The notes below the pieces were generated by a model. That model worked only from the letters and a program-made list of their open reading frames with translations. It ran no database searches and was not told the DNA's origin. Made by a program: the position numbers and the translations under genes. A DNA stretch of 64,000 nucleotides from Pyxidicoccus caerfyrddinensis (lineage in GTDB: Bacteria; Myxococcota; Myxococcia; Myxococcales; Myxococcaceae), in NCBI RefSeq assembly GCF_010894405.1, contig NZ_JAAIYA010000011.1, positions 1-64,000 of the forward strand, given 5' to 3'. Numbering within the stretch: position 1 is the first letter of the stretch; every line of letters begins with the position of its first letter. This document shows, one piece after another, positions 22,415 through 29,760 of the stretch.

Positions 22415-22566
22415 CTCGGGATTTTCTGATCCATTTTTTCTGCCCGTCCCGGGAGCACTCGTGATTCTCCCGAGTCCAGCGCCAGCTGGAGGAGGGCGGG
22501 CAGGCCTCCCGGAGGCAACACCGCTGAAGCGGGAGCTACGAGCACTGCCGGAAAGCCCAGGCCCGC

Positions 22567-22606
22567 AAAAGCGAAGAGCCGGCATCCCGTGAGGGAGGCC
22601 GGCTCT
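22567..22606 (-). terminator. Terminator of needle-like gene copy C
   Basis: An AGAGCCGG...CCGGCTCT stem, slightly changed in the loop from copies A and B, followed by TCGCTTTTGC on the minus strand. Confidence 0.8.
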
Positions 22607-22632
22607 CGAGACAGCGACTTCGGGCAACCTGA

Positions 22633-22860
22633 TTACTTGATGTTGCCGATGACGGACATCGCGATCTCGTTGAGCTTCTTGATGATGTTGGAGGCGAACG
22701 CGGTGGCCTCCTGCTGCTTCTGGAGCATCAGCTGGGCCTCGGCGCGGTCACGGTCCGGACCGGTCAGACCGGACAGGGACTTCTCCTCCAGAGCGCTCAG
22801 GCCCTGGCTGTTCCCGAGGGCCTTCGTGAGGGACGCGGCGGCGGTGGTGGCGGTGGTCAT
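22633..22860 (-). CDS. Candidate T3SS needle subunit SctF, copy C
   Basis: The product is identical to copies A and B. The DNA has one synonymous change (GCC to GCG at the codon before TTC in the ATAFA stretch). Three intact identical products argue for selection on dosage or for gene conversion. Confidence 0.75.
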   Translation of the reverse strand: MTTATTAAASLTKALGNSQGLSALEEKSLSGLTGPDRDRAEAQLMLQKQQEATAFASNIIKKLNEIAMSVIGNIK

Positions 22861-22919
22861 GGCGTTCTCCAGAGAGAGTAGGAAGCGGGTGGTTTGCGGC
22901 GGCGCTGCTTACAAAAGGA

Positions 22920-22947
22920 TTATGGGGCGGAGGGGGTCGGAAGTTTC
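22920..22947 (-). promoter_or_regulatory. Sigma-28-like promoter of needle-like gene copy C
   Basis: GAAACTTC (22947-22940) and CCCCATAA (22927-22920) on the minus strand, identical to copy B. Confidence 0.55.
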
Positions 22948-23007
22948 CTCGGGATTTTCTGATCCATTTTTTCGCCCGTCCCGGGAGCACTCGTGATTCT
23001 CCCGAGT

Positions 23008-23034
23008 GCACCGCGTTGTTGGATGACCCGATAA
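23008..23034 (+). promoter_or_regulatory. Weak sigma-28-type promoter upstream of the fourth TPR gene
   Basis: CCCGATAA at 23027-23034 differs from the consensus GCCGATAA at one base; the -35 candidate GCACCGCG at the canonical 11-base distance is poor. The gene starts at 23119. Confidence 0.4.
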
Positions 23035-23118
23035 CAGTCTAAGCTCCCGGCGCCCGGTACCGACTGCCCTTGCCGGTACCCGGGGCCGTCCTCCCGCCCT
23101 CATGAGGGATGTGTGCAG

Positions 23119-23589
23119 ATGACGACCGAATCAAAGGCAACGGTGTCCAAGAACGAGGCGAAGCCCCTCTCCGGCCCGGAGATGCTCGAGCAGGCCACCG
23201 AAGGCTTCAACCTCTTCCAGGACGGCCGCTTCAGCGAGTCGCTGGCCATCTTCGAGGCCCTGGCCGCCAGGGACCCCACGGAGCCCTACTTCCAGACGGC
23301 GCTCGGGGCCTGCCACCTGGCCCTCGAGGACCTGGACGTGGCCGAGTCCTACTTCAACCGCGCCATCGAGCTGGACCCGACGGACCTCACCCCGTTCGTC
23401 AACCGGGGCGAGGTGTACCTGCGCCTGGGCAAGGTGATGGAGGCCGCCCGCGACTTCAACCACGCCGTCAGCCTGGATCCGCAGGGGCAGGACCCCTTGA
23501 GCGCCCGGGCACGGATGCTCGCCGCGGCGGCGCTGGAGAGCGTGGAGGACGCCCAGCACGCCGGACCGGGGAGCGACAGCCCCGCGTAG
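23119..23589 (+). CDS. SycD/LcrH-like TPR chaperone (fourth of four)
   Basis: A 156-residue protein. ATG 23119 lies nine bases after GAGGGA; the GTG at 23113 would be too close. Three TPRs at about residues 28-130 (ATEGFNLFQDGRFSESLAIF; LGACHLALEDLDVAESYFNR; RGEVYLRLGKVMEAARDFNH). It stands next to needle-like copy C, in the opposite direction. It may serve the needle-like protein or another exported component. Confidence 0.8.
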   Translation: MTTESKATVSKNEAKPLSGPEMLEQATEGFNLFQDGRFSESLAIFEALAARDPTEPYFQTALGACHLALEDLDVAESYFNRAIELDPTDLTPFVNRGEVYLRLGKVMEAARDFNHAVSLDPQGQDPLSARARMLAAAALESVEDAQHAGPGSDSPA

Positions 23590-23626
23590 TCACGCGGCCC
23601 CGGCCCGGTTCGCTACGGAATCGCGC

Positions 23627-24427
23627 TCAGGGGAACTTCATCTCCAGGTCGATGCGCTGCACCGTGCTGGCGATGGTCTGGAAGTCCGCCGTCAGCGAGC
23701 TGGAGTACGCGTCGCCGCCATTCAGCCGGACGACCATGGTCCGGGCCGTCTTCCCCGCCGGCGCGTAACGCGCCGTCACCGTGTAGCGCCCCAGCGCCAC
23801 ATCCTGCAGGCCGAAGCCGTCCCCCGAGTTGGTGCCCCGGGCCGTCAGCGGCGCCCCGGCGCTGCCATCCACCAGCGGGCCCGACGGCGTCAGCGTCAGC
23901 TCGACGTTCTCCCGCTCCAGCGGCGTGTTCGGGTCCTCGGGGTCCACGTACGCCGTCAGGTTGAAGAGCACCTTGCCGCCATACGTGCCCCCCTGGGGGC
24001 GCTCACCGGTGAGCTTCCAGGTGAAGTCGCGGACGGCGCCCTCGTTCGTGGCGAAGGAGGCGGGGTTGGAGGGGTGCAGGTCGAACTTGTACGTCTTGCC
24101 GTTGTACTGCCGCTGAATCTGGGCGCTGGCGTTCCAGGTGACGGCCGCCTTGCCCAGCTCCAGGCGGTACGTTCCATCCGAGCCCGACGTGCCCGACACG
24201 GTGGAGTTCTGGAGGACCTGGTTGTCGGCGACCACCTGTGCCCCCGCGAGCGGCTTGCCCGTGGTGTCCAGGACCTTGCCCTTCAGCACGTTGGTCTCCA
24301 CCTGCTGGTTCCCGCCCCCGTCCTCCTTGCCGTCCCCGTCGCTCGAGCATGCCGAGCAGGCGATGGACGAGCCCAGCATCAGCAACAGCGAGAGACTCCA
24401 GCTCACGGAACGCTTCCTCAGTCGCAT
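23627..24427 (-). CDS. Lipoprotein with a carboxypeptidase-regulatory-like domain
   Basis: A 266-residue protein. The signal ends in a lipobox (SIAC, Cys24), followed by a Gly/Asp-rich linker. Residues about 47-115 form a CarboxypepD_reg-like beta-sandwich (VLKGKVLDTTGKPLAGAQVV; GTSGSDGTYRLELGKA). The second half is a further beta-rich domain (TYGGKVLFNLTAYVDPEDPN). It is probably anchored in the outer membrane and binds sugar or protein. It is transcribed against the T3SS genes and sits between the fourth chaperone and sctV, so it may be an insertion unrelated to secretion. Confidence 0.75.
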   Translation of the reverse strand: MRLRKRSVSWSLSLLLMLGSSIACSACSSDGDGKEDGGGNQQVETNVLKGKVLDTTGKPLAGAQVVADNQVLQNSTVSGTSGSDGTYRLELGKAAVTWNASAQIQRQYNGKTYKFDLHPSNPASFATNEGAVRDFTWKLTGERPQGGTYGGKVLFNLTAYVDPEDPNTPLERENVELTLTPSGPLVDGSAGAPLTARGTNSGDGFGLQDVALGRYTVTARYAPAGKTARTMVVRLNGGDAYSSSLTADFQTIASTVQRIDLEMKFP

Positions 24428-24657
24428 CGTGTTTCTCCTGGCGTTTCAGACTGCCTGTCCCGGCCCGGGTGTGACAGGGCACGTCAAGGGGGCATGAATC
24501 CGCGAGGCCTGACGCCGCGCAAGCAGTATCGCCCGCGAAGGTCGGCTGGCTGCTTGCTTCCGTCTGGGGGAGGGCGCCGTGGCACGGGAAAGTTCCAGGT
24601 CGGTGGGGCCCCCCCTGACAGAACAGGCCCAGGTTGGCCTAGGATGCCTGTCCGCTG

Positions 24658-26781
24658 ATGGCCGCCTCCAATCCGAACAGCTTCCTCTCGAAGTACTCCG
24701 ACATCGTCCTGGCGTTGGTGGTCGTGTGCATCGTCGGGATGATGATCGTCCCGCTGCCCACGATCCTGCTGGACGTGCTGCTGACGCTGAACATCAGCAT
24801 CTCGGTGGTGTTGCTGCTGGTGTCGCTCTACGTGCCAGCGGCGCTACACCTCACGGTGTTTCCGACACTGCTGCTCATCACCACGATGTTCCGGCTGTCG
24901 CTGACCATCTCCACCACGCGACTCATCCTGTTGACGGGTGACCCGGGTGAAGTCGTCATCGCGTTCGGCAACTTCGTGGTGCAGGGCAACTTCGTCGTCG
25001 GCGCCATCCTCTTCATCATCCTCGTCATCGTGAACTTCATCGTCATCTCCAAGGGCTCGGAGCGCGTCGCGGAAGTGGCCGCGCGCTTCACCCTGGACGC
25101 GATGCCGGGCAAGCAGATGTCCATCGACGCGGACCTCCGCGCGGGCTCCATCGACCAGGACCAGGGCAAGAAGAAGCGCCGCGACTTGGAGCGTGAGAGC
25201 CAGCTCTTCGGCGCCATGGACGGCGCCATGAAGTTCGTGAAGGGCGACGCCATCGCCAGCATCATCATCACCGTCGTCAACATCGTCGGCGGCCTCATCA
25301 TCGGAGTGACGCAGAAGGGGATGTCCGCGGGCGACGCGGCGCAGAAGTACACGCTGCTCACCATCGGTGACGGCCTGGTGAGCATGATTCCCGCCATCCT
25401 CATCTCCACCAGCGCCGGCATCATCGTGACGCGCGTGGGCGGCGAGGAGGAGGGGGCCCACCTCGGCATGGACATGGGCAGCCAGCTCACCGCCTACCCG
25501 AAGGCCATCGCCATCGCGGCGGGCATGCTCATCGTGCTCGGCCTCGTCCCCGGTCTGCCGAAGATTCCCTTCTTCCTCCTGGGCGCGGGCGCCGGCTTCG
25601 GCGCCTGGTCGATGCTCAAGAAGCAGAAGATGGCGGAGGTGGTGGAGGAGGCGGGCCCGGCCCTGGAGACGGACAACGGGACGCCGATGGCGACCGAGCC
25701 CGCGCCCAAGGAGCCGATGAACCCGGACTCCGAGCTCTTCATCCCCGTCGTCACGCCCATCGTCCTGGAGGTCTCCGACGCGCTGGTGCCCTACGTGGAC
25801 TCGCGCCAGGACAACGGGAAGTTCCTCTTCGAGCTCATCCCCTTCATGCGCGACGGCCTCTTCGTGGAGCTGGGCGTGCGCTTCCCGGGCGTGCGCGCCC
25901 GTGGCAACGCGTCCCTGCCGCCGGGCGCGTACCAGATTCAAATCAACGAGGTGCCCGTCGTCACCGGCCAGGCCACGCTGGGGCACATCCTCGTCAACGA
26001 CACGGTGGACCGCCTCAAGCTGATGAACATCCAGGGCTTCGAGGCCATCAACCCCGCCACCCGCCAGCCGGCCGCGTGGGTGCCCGAGCAGCACCGGGAG
26101 ACGCTGGAGGCCGCGGGCCTCACCACCTGGGACGTGCCCGGCTACATCATCCTGCACACGGCCGCCGTGCTGCGGCGCAACGCCCGTGAGTTCGTCGGCG
26201 TGCAGGAGACGCAGACGATGCTGGAGCAGCTCGAGAAGGCCTTCCCCGCCATCGTCAAGGAGGTGGTGCCGAAGGTCGTCAACGTGCTGAAGCTGACGGA
26301 CATCCTGCAGCGCCTCGTGGAGGAGGAGATCTCCGTGCGTGACTTGCGCGGCATCCTCCAGGCCCTGGCCGAGTACGGGCAGGTGGAGGCGGACAACGTC
26401 ATGCTCACCGAGCACGTGCGCGCCGCCCAGCGCCGCTACATCTCGCACAAGTACGCGCGCGGCACCGGCACCCTCGTGGTGTACCTGCTGGACCCGAACA
26501 TCGAGGAGGCCATCCGCGGCTCCGTGAAGCGGACCTCGGCGGGCGCGCACCTCGCGCTGGAGCCGGAGCTGGCGCAGGAAATCGTCCAGGCCGTGCGCTC
26601 GGAGTGCGGACACCTGCCGCCCAGCGCCCAGCGCCCCGTCATCCTCACCGCCATGGACATCCGCCGCTACGTGCGGAAGCTGCTGGAGTACGAGTTCAAC
26701 CCCTCGTTCTCCGTCCTCAGCTACCAGGAGCTGTCGCCCGAGCTGAACATCCAGCCCGTGGCCCGCATCTCCACGCGGTAG
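24658..26781 (+). CDS. sctV: T3SS export gate protein SctV (FlhA family)
   Basis: A 707-residue protein of normal length. The N-terminal half has eight membrane helices with the FHIPEP-type loop region (FTLDAMPGKQMSIDADLRAG is the family signature). The C-terminal half is the nonameric ring domain that receives chaperone-substrate complexes (HTAAVLRRNAREFVGVQETQ; RAAQRRYISHKY). It is separated from the rest of the gate genes by the accessory segment and has its own upstream region. An ATG start at 24658 with no strong ribosome site is seen. Confidence 0.96.
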   Translation: MAASNPNSFLSKYSDIVLALVVVCIVGMMIVPLPTILLDVLLTLNISISVVLLLVSLYVPAALHLTVFPTLLLITTMFRLSLTISTTRLILLTGDPGEVVIAFGNFVVQGNFVVGAILFIILVIVNFIVISKGSERVAEVAARFTLDAMPGKQMSIDADLRAGSIDQDQGKKKRRDLERESQLFGAMDGAMKFVKGDAIASIIITVVNIVGGLIIGVTQKGMSAGDAAQKYTLLTIGDGLVSMIPAILISTSAGIIVTRVGGEEEGAHLGMDMGSQLTAYPKAIAIAAGMLIVLGLVPGLPKIPFFLLGAGAGFGAWSMLKKQKMAEVVEEAGPALETDNGTPMATEPAPKEPMNPDSELFIPVVTPIVLEVSDALVPYVDSRQDNGKFLFELIPFMRDGLFVELGVRFPGVRARGNASLPPGAYQIQINEVPVVTGQATLGHILVNDTVDRLKLMNIQGFEAINPATRQPAAWVPEQHRETLEAAGLTTWDVPGYIILHTAAVLRRNAREFVGVQETQTMLEQLEKAFPAIVKEVVPKVVNVLKLTDILQRLVEEEISVRDLRGILQALAEYGQVEADNVMLTEHVRAAQRRYISHKYARGTGTLVVYLLDPNIEEAIRGSVKRTSAGAHLALEPELAQEIVQAVRSECGHLPPSAQRPVILTAMDIRRYVRKLLEYEFNPSFSVLSYQELSPELNIQPVARISTR

Positions 26782-26794
26782 CACCCGCGCTTGA

Positions 26795-26816
26795 ACGGGC
26801 TCCCATGGGGGCCCGT
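26795..26816 (+). terminator. Stem-loop after sctV
   Basis: ACGGGC and GCCCGT enclose TCCCATGGGG, itself partly palindromic. No T-run follows. It may terminate or stabilise the sctV message. Confidence 0.45.
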
Positions 26817-26953
26817 CCCTCGCTCCCTGTCAGGATGAGCGCAGCCGCGCTGGAGCGGGCGCGTCCCTCGCGCTCCGTCAGCGCCCGCCGGGTCGGCTTC
26901 TTGGCTTCGGGACCTGGGCCGTGCGGCCCTGGTGCGACGGCCGTGACGCCCGC

Positions 26954-28045
26954 TCAGGCGCCGACGAGCACGGCAATCATCATCACCAGGAAGAGCAGCC
27001 CCACCACGCCCATCACCACGAGCGGGACGAGCTTCTGCTTGTCCTTGAGCGAGGACATGGCGCCAGCGCCGCGCTCCTCGCCGGACTCGTCCGGGACGGG
27101 CATCTCCGCGGACGGGGAGGCGGGCTCCTCGGAGGACGCGGACTCGGCGCTCGCTGGCTCCTCGGAGGACCCGGCGTCCGGGGACTCGGCGGCCTCCGCG
27201 GGCTGGGGGGCGGGTTCCTCCGCGGGGGGCGCGGGCTCCTCGGCGGGCTCCTCCACGGCCTTCATCTGGCGCGAGGGCCCCGGGCGCTGCGGCGAGGGCG
27301 GTGGGGCCTTGATGTCCGTGGAGAGCGGGACGGGCTCCTCGGCCGGCTCGGAGGGGTCCACGTAGAGGAAGCGGGTGGCGCCGACCTCCAGCTCGTCGCT
27401 GTCCTTGAGCGCCTTGCGGTTCACCCGCTTCTTGTTGACCTTGATGCCGTTGCGGCTGCCCAGGTCCTCGACGTGGGTGCCGGACCAGTCGCGGCGAATC
27501 TTGGCGTGCTTGCGGGAGACGAGGTCATCCTTGAGGACGACGTCCACCTCCTTCTCGTCGCGCCCGAAGACGACCTCCTGCGCGTCGCCAATCTCGATGC
27601 GCTGGCCCTCGCGCGGGCCGTTCATGAAGCGCAGGTAGCGCTCCTCGCCGGAGGCGAGCCCGCGCATGGCGTCCTTCACCATGCCGCGGGCGATGAAGGA
27701 CGTCTTCTCCGAGTTGACGTCCGCGTTCAGCTCCGTCATCCGCTCGAAGCGCACGTCGTACTGGGCAATGGCGATGACGTCGCCGTTGCGCAAAAGCCGC
27801 TTCTCGCCCTTGGGCAGCGGCTTGCCGTTGACCTGGGTGCCGTAGGCACTGCCCAGGTCCTCCAGGAAGAAGAGGGTGCCTTCCTGGCAGATGCGCGCGT
27901 GGTTGCGCGACACGGCCTGCTGGGCGAGCACCACCTGACAGGACTTGTCCCGACCCAGGGTGATGACCGCGTCGTCGAGGACGACCTCGTTGCTCGGGGC
28001 AGCGCCGGCCTCGCTGCGCTGTGTGACGGTGAGACGGACGCTCAT
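26954..28045 (-). CDS. Double-FHA protein with a C-terminal membrane anchor
   Basis: A 363-residue protein. FHA domain 1 spans about residues 5-100 (LGRDKSCQVV, SRNHAR, GTQVNG) and FHA domain 2 about 130-215 (FGRDEKEVDV, SRKHAK, SRNGIKVN). Both keep the Gly-Arg and Ser-Arg-x-His residues that bind phosphothreonine. A Pro/Glu/Ser-rich linker follows, with a transmembrane helix at the very end (LVPLVVMGVVGLLFLVMMIA). SctD also joins FHA to a membrane helix, but its FHA is degenerate and it has a periplasmic part, which is missing here. A Ser/Thr-kinase signalling adaptor is at least as likely. Confidence 0.8.
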   Translation of the reverse strand: MSVRLTVTQRSEAGAAPSNEVVLDDAVITLGRDKSCQVVLAQQAVSRNHARICQEGTLFFLEDLGSAYGTQVNGKPLPKGEKRLLRNGDVIAIAQYDVRFERMTELNADVNSEKTSFIARGMVKDAMRGLASGEERYLRFMNGPREGQRIEIGDAQEVVFGRDEKEVDVVLKDDLVSRKHAKIRRDWSGTHVEDLGSRNGIKVNKKRVNRKALKDSDELEVGATRFLYVDPSEPAEEPVPLSTDIKAPPPSPQRPGPSRQMKAVEEPAEEPAPPAEEPAPQPAEAAESPDAGSSEEPASAESASSEEPASPSAEMPVPDESGEERGAGAMSSLKDKQKLVPLVVMGVVGLLFLVMMIAVLVGA

Positions 28046-28079
28046 CGCGGAGGGGGCACGTACAGAGAGAGGCGGGGCT

Positions 28080-29141
28080 TCAGAAGGTGGCGTCGCTGAT
28101 GAACTTCTCGCACGTCTGGTACTCGGTAGGGAATTCCTCCGATGTCCCATACTTCAGGAAGTTCTTGCATGCCACCTGGGCATGCTCCTGCTTGTGTGCA
28201 TCGGAGAAGAGCTGGAAGAGGCCGAAGTGGCAGGGAGCGAACTTCGCGTCGAGCTTCACGCACTTGCGGTACGTGGACTCCTCCTCGGCGAGCAGGCCCT
28301 TCTCGCGGTACTGGCGGGCGAGCATGTAGAGGGCGGGGGCGGAGTTCTCCGCCTGCTGGGTGTCCTTCAGCTCCTTGAAGGCCGCGTCGGTGAGGGCCGT
28401 CTTGCGCTGGGCCAGCGAGAGGTTGTTGATGCAGCTGCTGTTCTGCGGGTCCAGCTGGGCGCAGTTGGCGAAGGCCTCGCGCGCCTCGGGGAAGCGGCTG
28501 ACCTCCATGAGCGCGGTGCCCAGGTCATGCCACTTCTGGGGGGCGTCCGGGGTGAGCTGCACCGACTGGGACAGGTGCTCCACCGCCTCGTCGAACTCAT
28601 TCTCCGCGTAGGCGATGACACCCAGGGTGTGGTGCGCGTCCGACAGGCCGGGGTTCACCGCGAGCAGCGTGCGCAGCTCCTTCTTCGCATCCTCCATCTT
28701 CTTCATCTTCATCAGGGTGATGGCGAGGTTGTAGCGCGTCTCGAGGTTGTCCGGGTTCACCTTGAGGGCCCGGCGGAAGTTGTCGTGCGCCTTCCCGTAC
28801 GCGCCTTCCTCCAGGTAGATGATGCCGAGGTTCTGGTACGCCTGTAGGTGCTCCTGGTTGAAGCGCAGGGCCTTGATGAAGTGCTTCTTGGCCTCGTCCT
28901 TCTTGCCGTTGGCCATGGCGATGATGCCCTTGTTGGCCCACAGGTCGGCGTACTGGGGAGAGAACTCCAGGCCGAGGTCGCAGTAGACGTCCGCGCGGAC
29001 CAGGTCACCCTTGGTGATTTCCTGCACGCACAGCTCGTTGTTGATGAGGGCGCGCTCGTGGGGCGGCGGGGTGCTGACGCAGGCCACGAGGGGGAGGGTG
29101 GAGACCAGGGACAGCGCGGTAACGAGTCGGCTCAGACGCAT
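28080..29141 (-). CDS. TPR-repeat outer-membrane lipoprotein
   Basis: A 353-residue protein with a lipobox (LPLVAC, Cys21) and about eight TPRs (ANKGIIAMANGKKDEAKKHF; YQNLGIIYLEEGAYGKAHDN; HHTLGVIAYAENEFDEAVEH and so on). The layout is that of PilF/Tgl/NlpI-like lipoproteins that assist secretins or cell-wall enzymes. The start is ATG 29141. It is 34 bases upstream of the FHA gene in the same direction, so the two probably form an operon. A pilotin-type role in secretion is possible but no secretin gene is nearby. Confidence 0.82.
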   Translation of the reverse strand: MRLSRLVTALSLVSTLPLVACVSTPPPHERALINNELCVQEITKGDLVRADVYCDLGLEFSPQYADLWANKGIIAMANGKKDEAKKHFIKALRFNQEHLQAYQNLGIIYLEEGAYGKAHDNFRRALKVNPDNLETRYNLAITLMKMKKMEDAKKELRTLLAVNPGLSDAHHTLGVIAYAENEFDEAVEHLSQSVQLTPDAPQKWHDLGTALMEVSRFPEAREAFANCAQLDPQNSSCINNLSLAQRKTALTDAAFKELKDTQQAENSAPALYMLARQYREKGLLAEEESTYRKCVKLDAKFAPCHFGLFQLFSDAHKQEHAQVACKNFLKYGTSEEFPTEYQTCEKFISDATF

Positions 29142-29241
29142 GGCCGGCCGAGTGTAGGAGAGCGGCCGCTCCCGAATCAACGCCCCGGAGGGGCCGAATC
29201 CGGGCTGTTTTCCGGAGGTTGCACCGTTAGACTGGCGGCCC

Positions 29242-29760
29242 ATGCGTACCCTGCTCTGTTCCCTCGGATTCGCCCTGGCCCTCCTCGGGGCCGCCCCCGC
29301 GCACGCCCAGTTCGCCAACCGCAGCCTGGGCCTCTCGCTGGGGTACATGGACTTCAACAAGACCAAAGGCCTGGACGACGCGCTCTTCCTGGGCATCGAC
29401 GCCAGCCTCTACATCGAGAACGGCTTCGAGGTGGTGTCCCTGTCGAAGATTGCCTTCCCCAAGGACACCACGGACCCGAACGAGAAGCGGGTGGTGGGGC
29501 TCGCCCCGTCGCTGGGCCTGCGCTACCTGTTCTCCGAGGAGTCCATCCGCCCGTACCTCGGCACGGACGTGAGCTACCTCATCATCTTCAAGGAGAGCGT
29601 CAGCAACTTCGTGGGAATCGGTCCCAACGTGGGCATCGACTTCTTCGTGTCGGACTCGGTGAGCCTGGGCCTGCGCGGCCAGTACAACTTCTACATCGCG
29701 CTCAACGAGAAGACGCAGACGTCGCTGACGCTGTCGGCCGGCGCGGCGGCCTACTTCTAG
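29242..29760 (+). CDS. Small outer-membrane beta-barrel protein
   Basis: A 172-residue protein with a signal peptide ending AHA (cut before QFANRS). The rest alternates amphipathic beta-strands (SLGLSLGYMDFNK; VGLAPSLGLRYLF; VGIDFFVSDSVSLGLRGQYN) and ends with an aromatic residue (AAAYF), as outer-membrane barrels do. It probably has eight strands, like OmpW/OmpA-type barrels. Its last 59 bases overlap the end of the convergent RDD gene. The function is unknown. Confidence 0.8.
   Translation: MRTLLCSLGFALALLGAAPAHAQFANRSLGLSLGYMDFNKTKGLDDALFLGIDASLYIENGFEVVSLSKIAFPKDTTDPNEKRVVGLAPSLGLRYLFSEESIRPYLGTDVSYLIIFKESVSNFVGIGPNVGIDFFVSDSVSLGLRGQYNFYIALNEKTQTSLTLSAGAAAYF

Larger units (their letters stand above)
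22016..22475. repeat. Duplicated needle-gene cassette, copy B
   Basis: About 460 bp. The gene is identical to copy A; the promoter-side flank is shared with copy C up to CTCCCGAGT, about 50 bp further than with copy A. Copies B and C therefore arose most recently, in tandem. Confidence 0.85.
22328..22632. other. Spacer between needle-like copies B and C
   Basis: It contains the promoter and leader of copy B, about 80 bp of unique GC-rich sequence (22476-22556) and the terminator of copy C. No gene is supported. Confidence 0.75.
22557..23007. repeat. Duplicated needle-gene cassette, copy C
   Basis: About 450 bp. It differs from copy B by a silent change in the gene, small changes in the terminator loop, and one missing T in the upstream flank. 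Confidence 0.85.

Noticed and set aside
19462..23007. Needle-like triplication as an assembly artefact
   Set aside because: The three cassettes have different outer flanks, differ by a silent change and small indels, and are separated by unique genes, so a simple assembly error is unlikely.
26954..28045. Calling the FHA protein SctD outright
   Set aside because: SctD has a periplasmic domain after the membrane helix and a degenerate FHA; here the helix is at the very end and both FHA domains keep binding residues.
29242..29760. The small barrel protein as the missing T3SS secretin
   Set aside because: It has only about 150 mature residues with no secretin or N-domain motifs; it can only be a small barrel.
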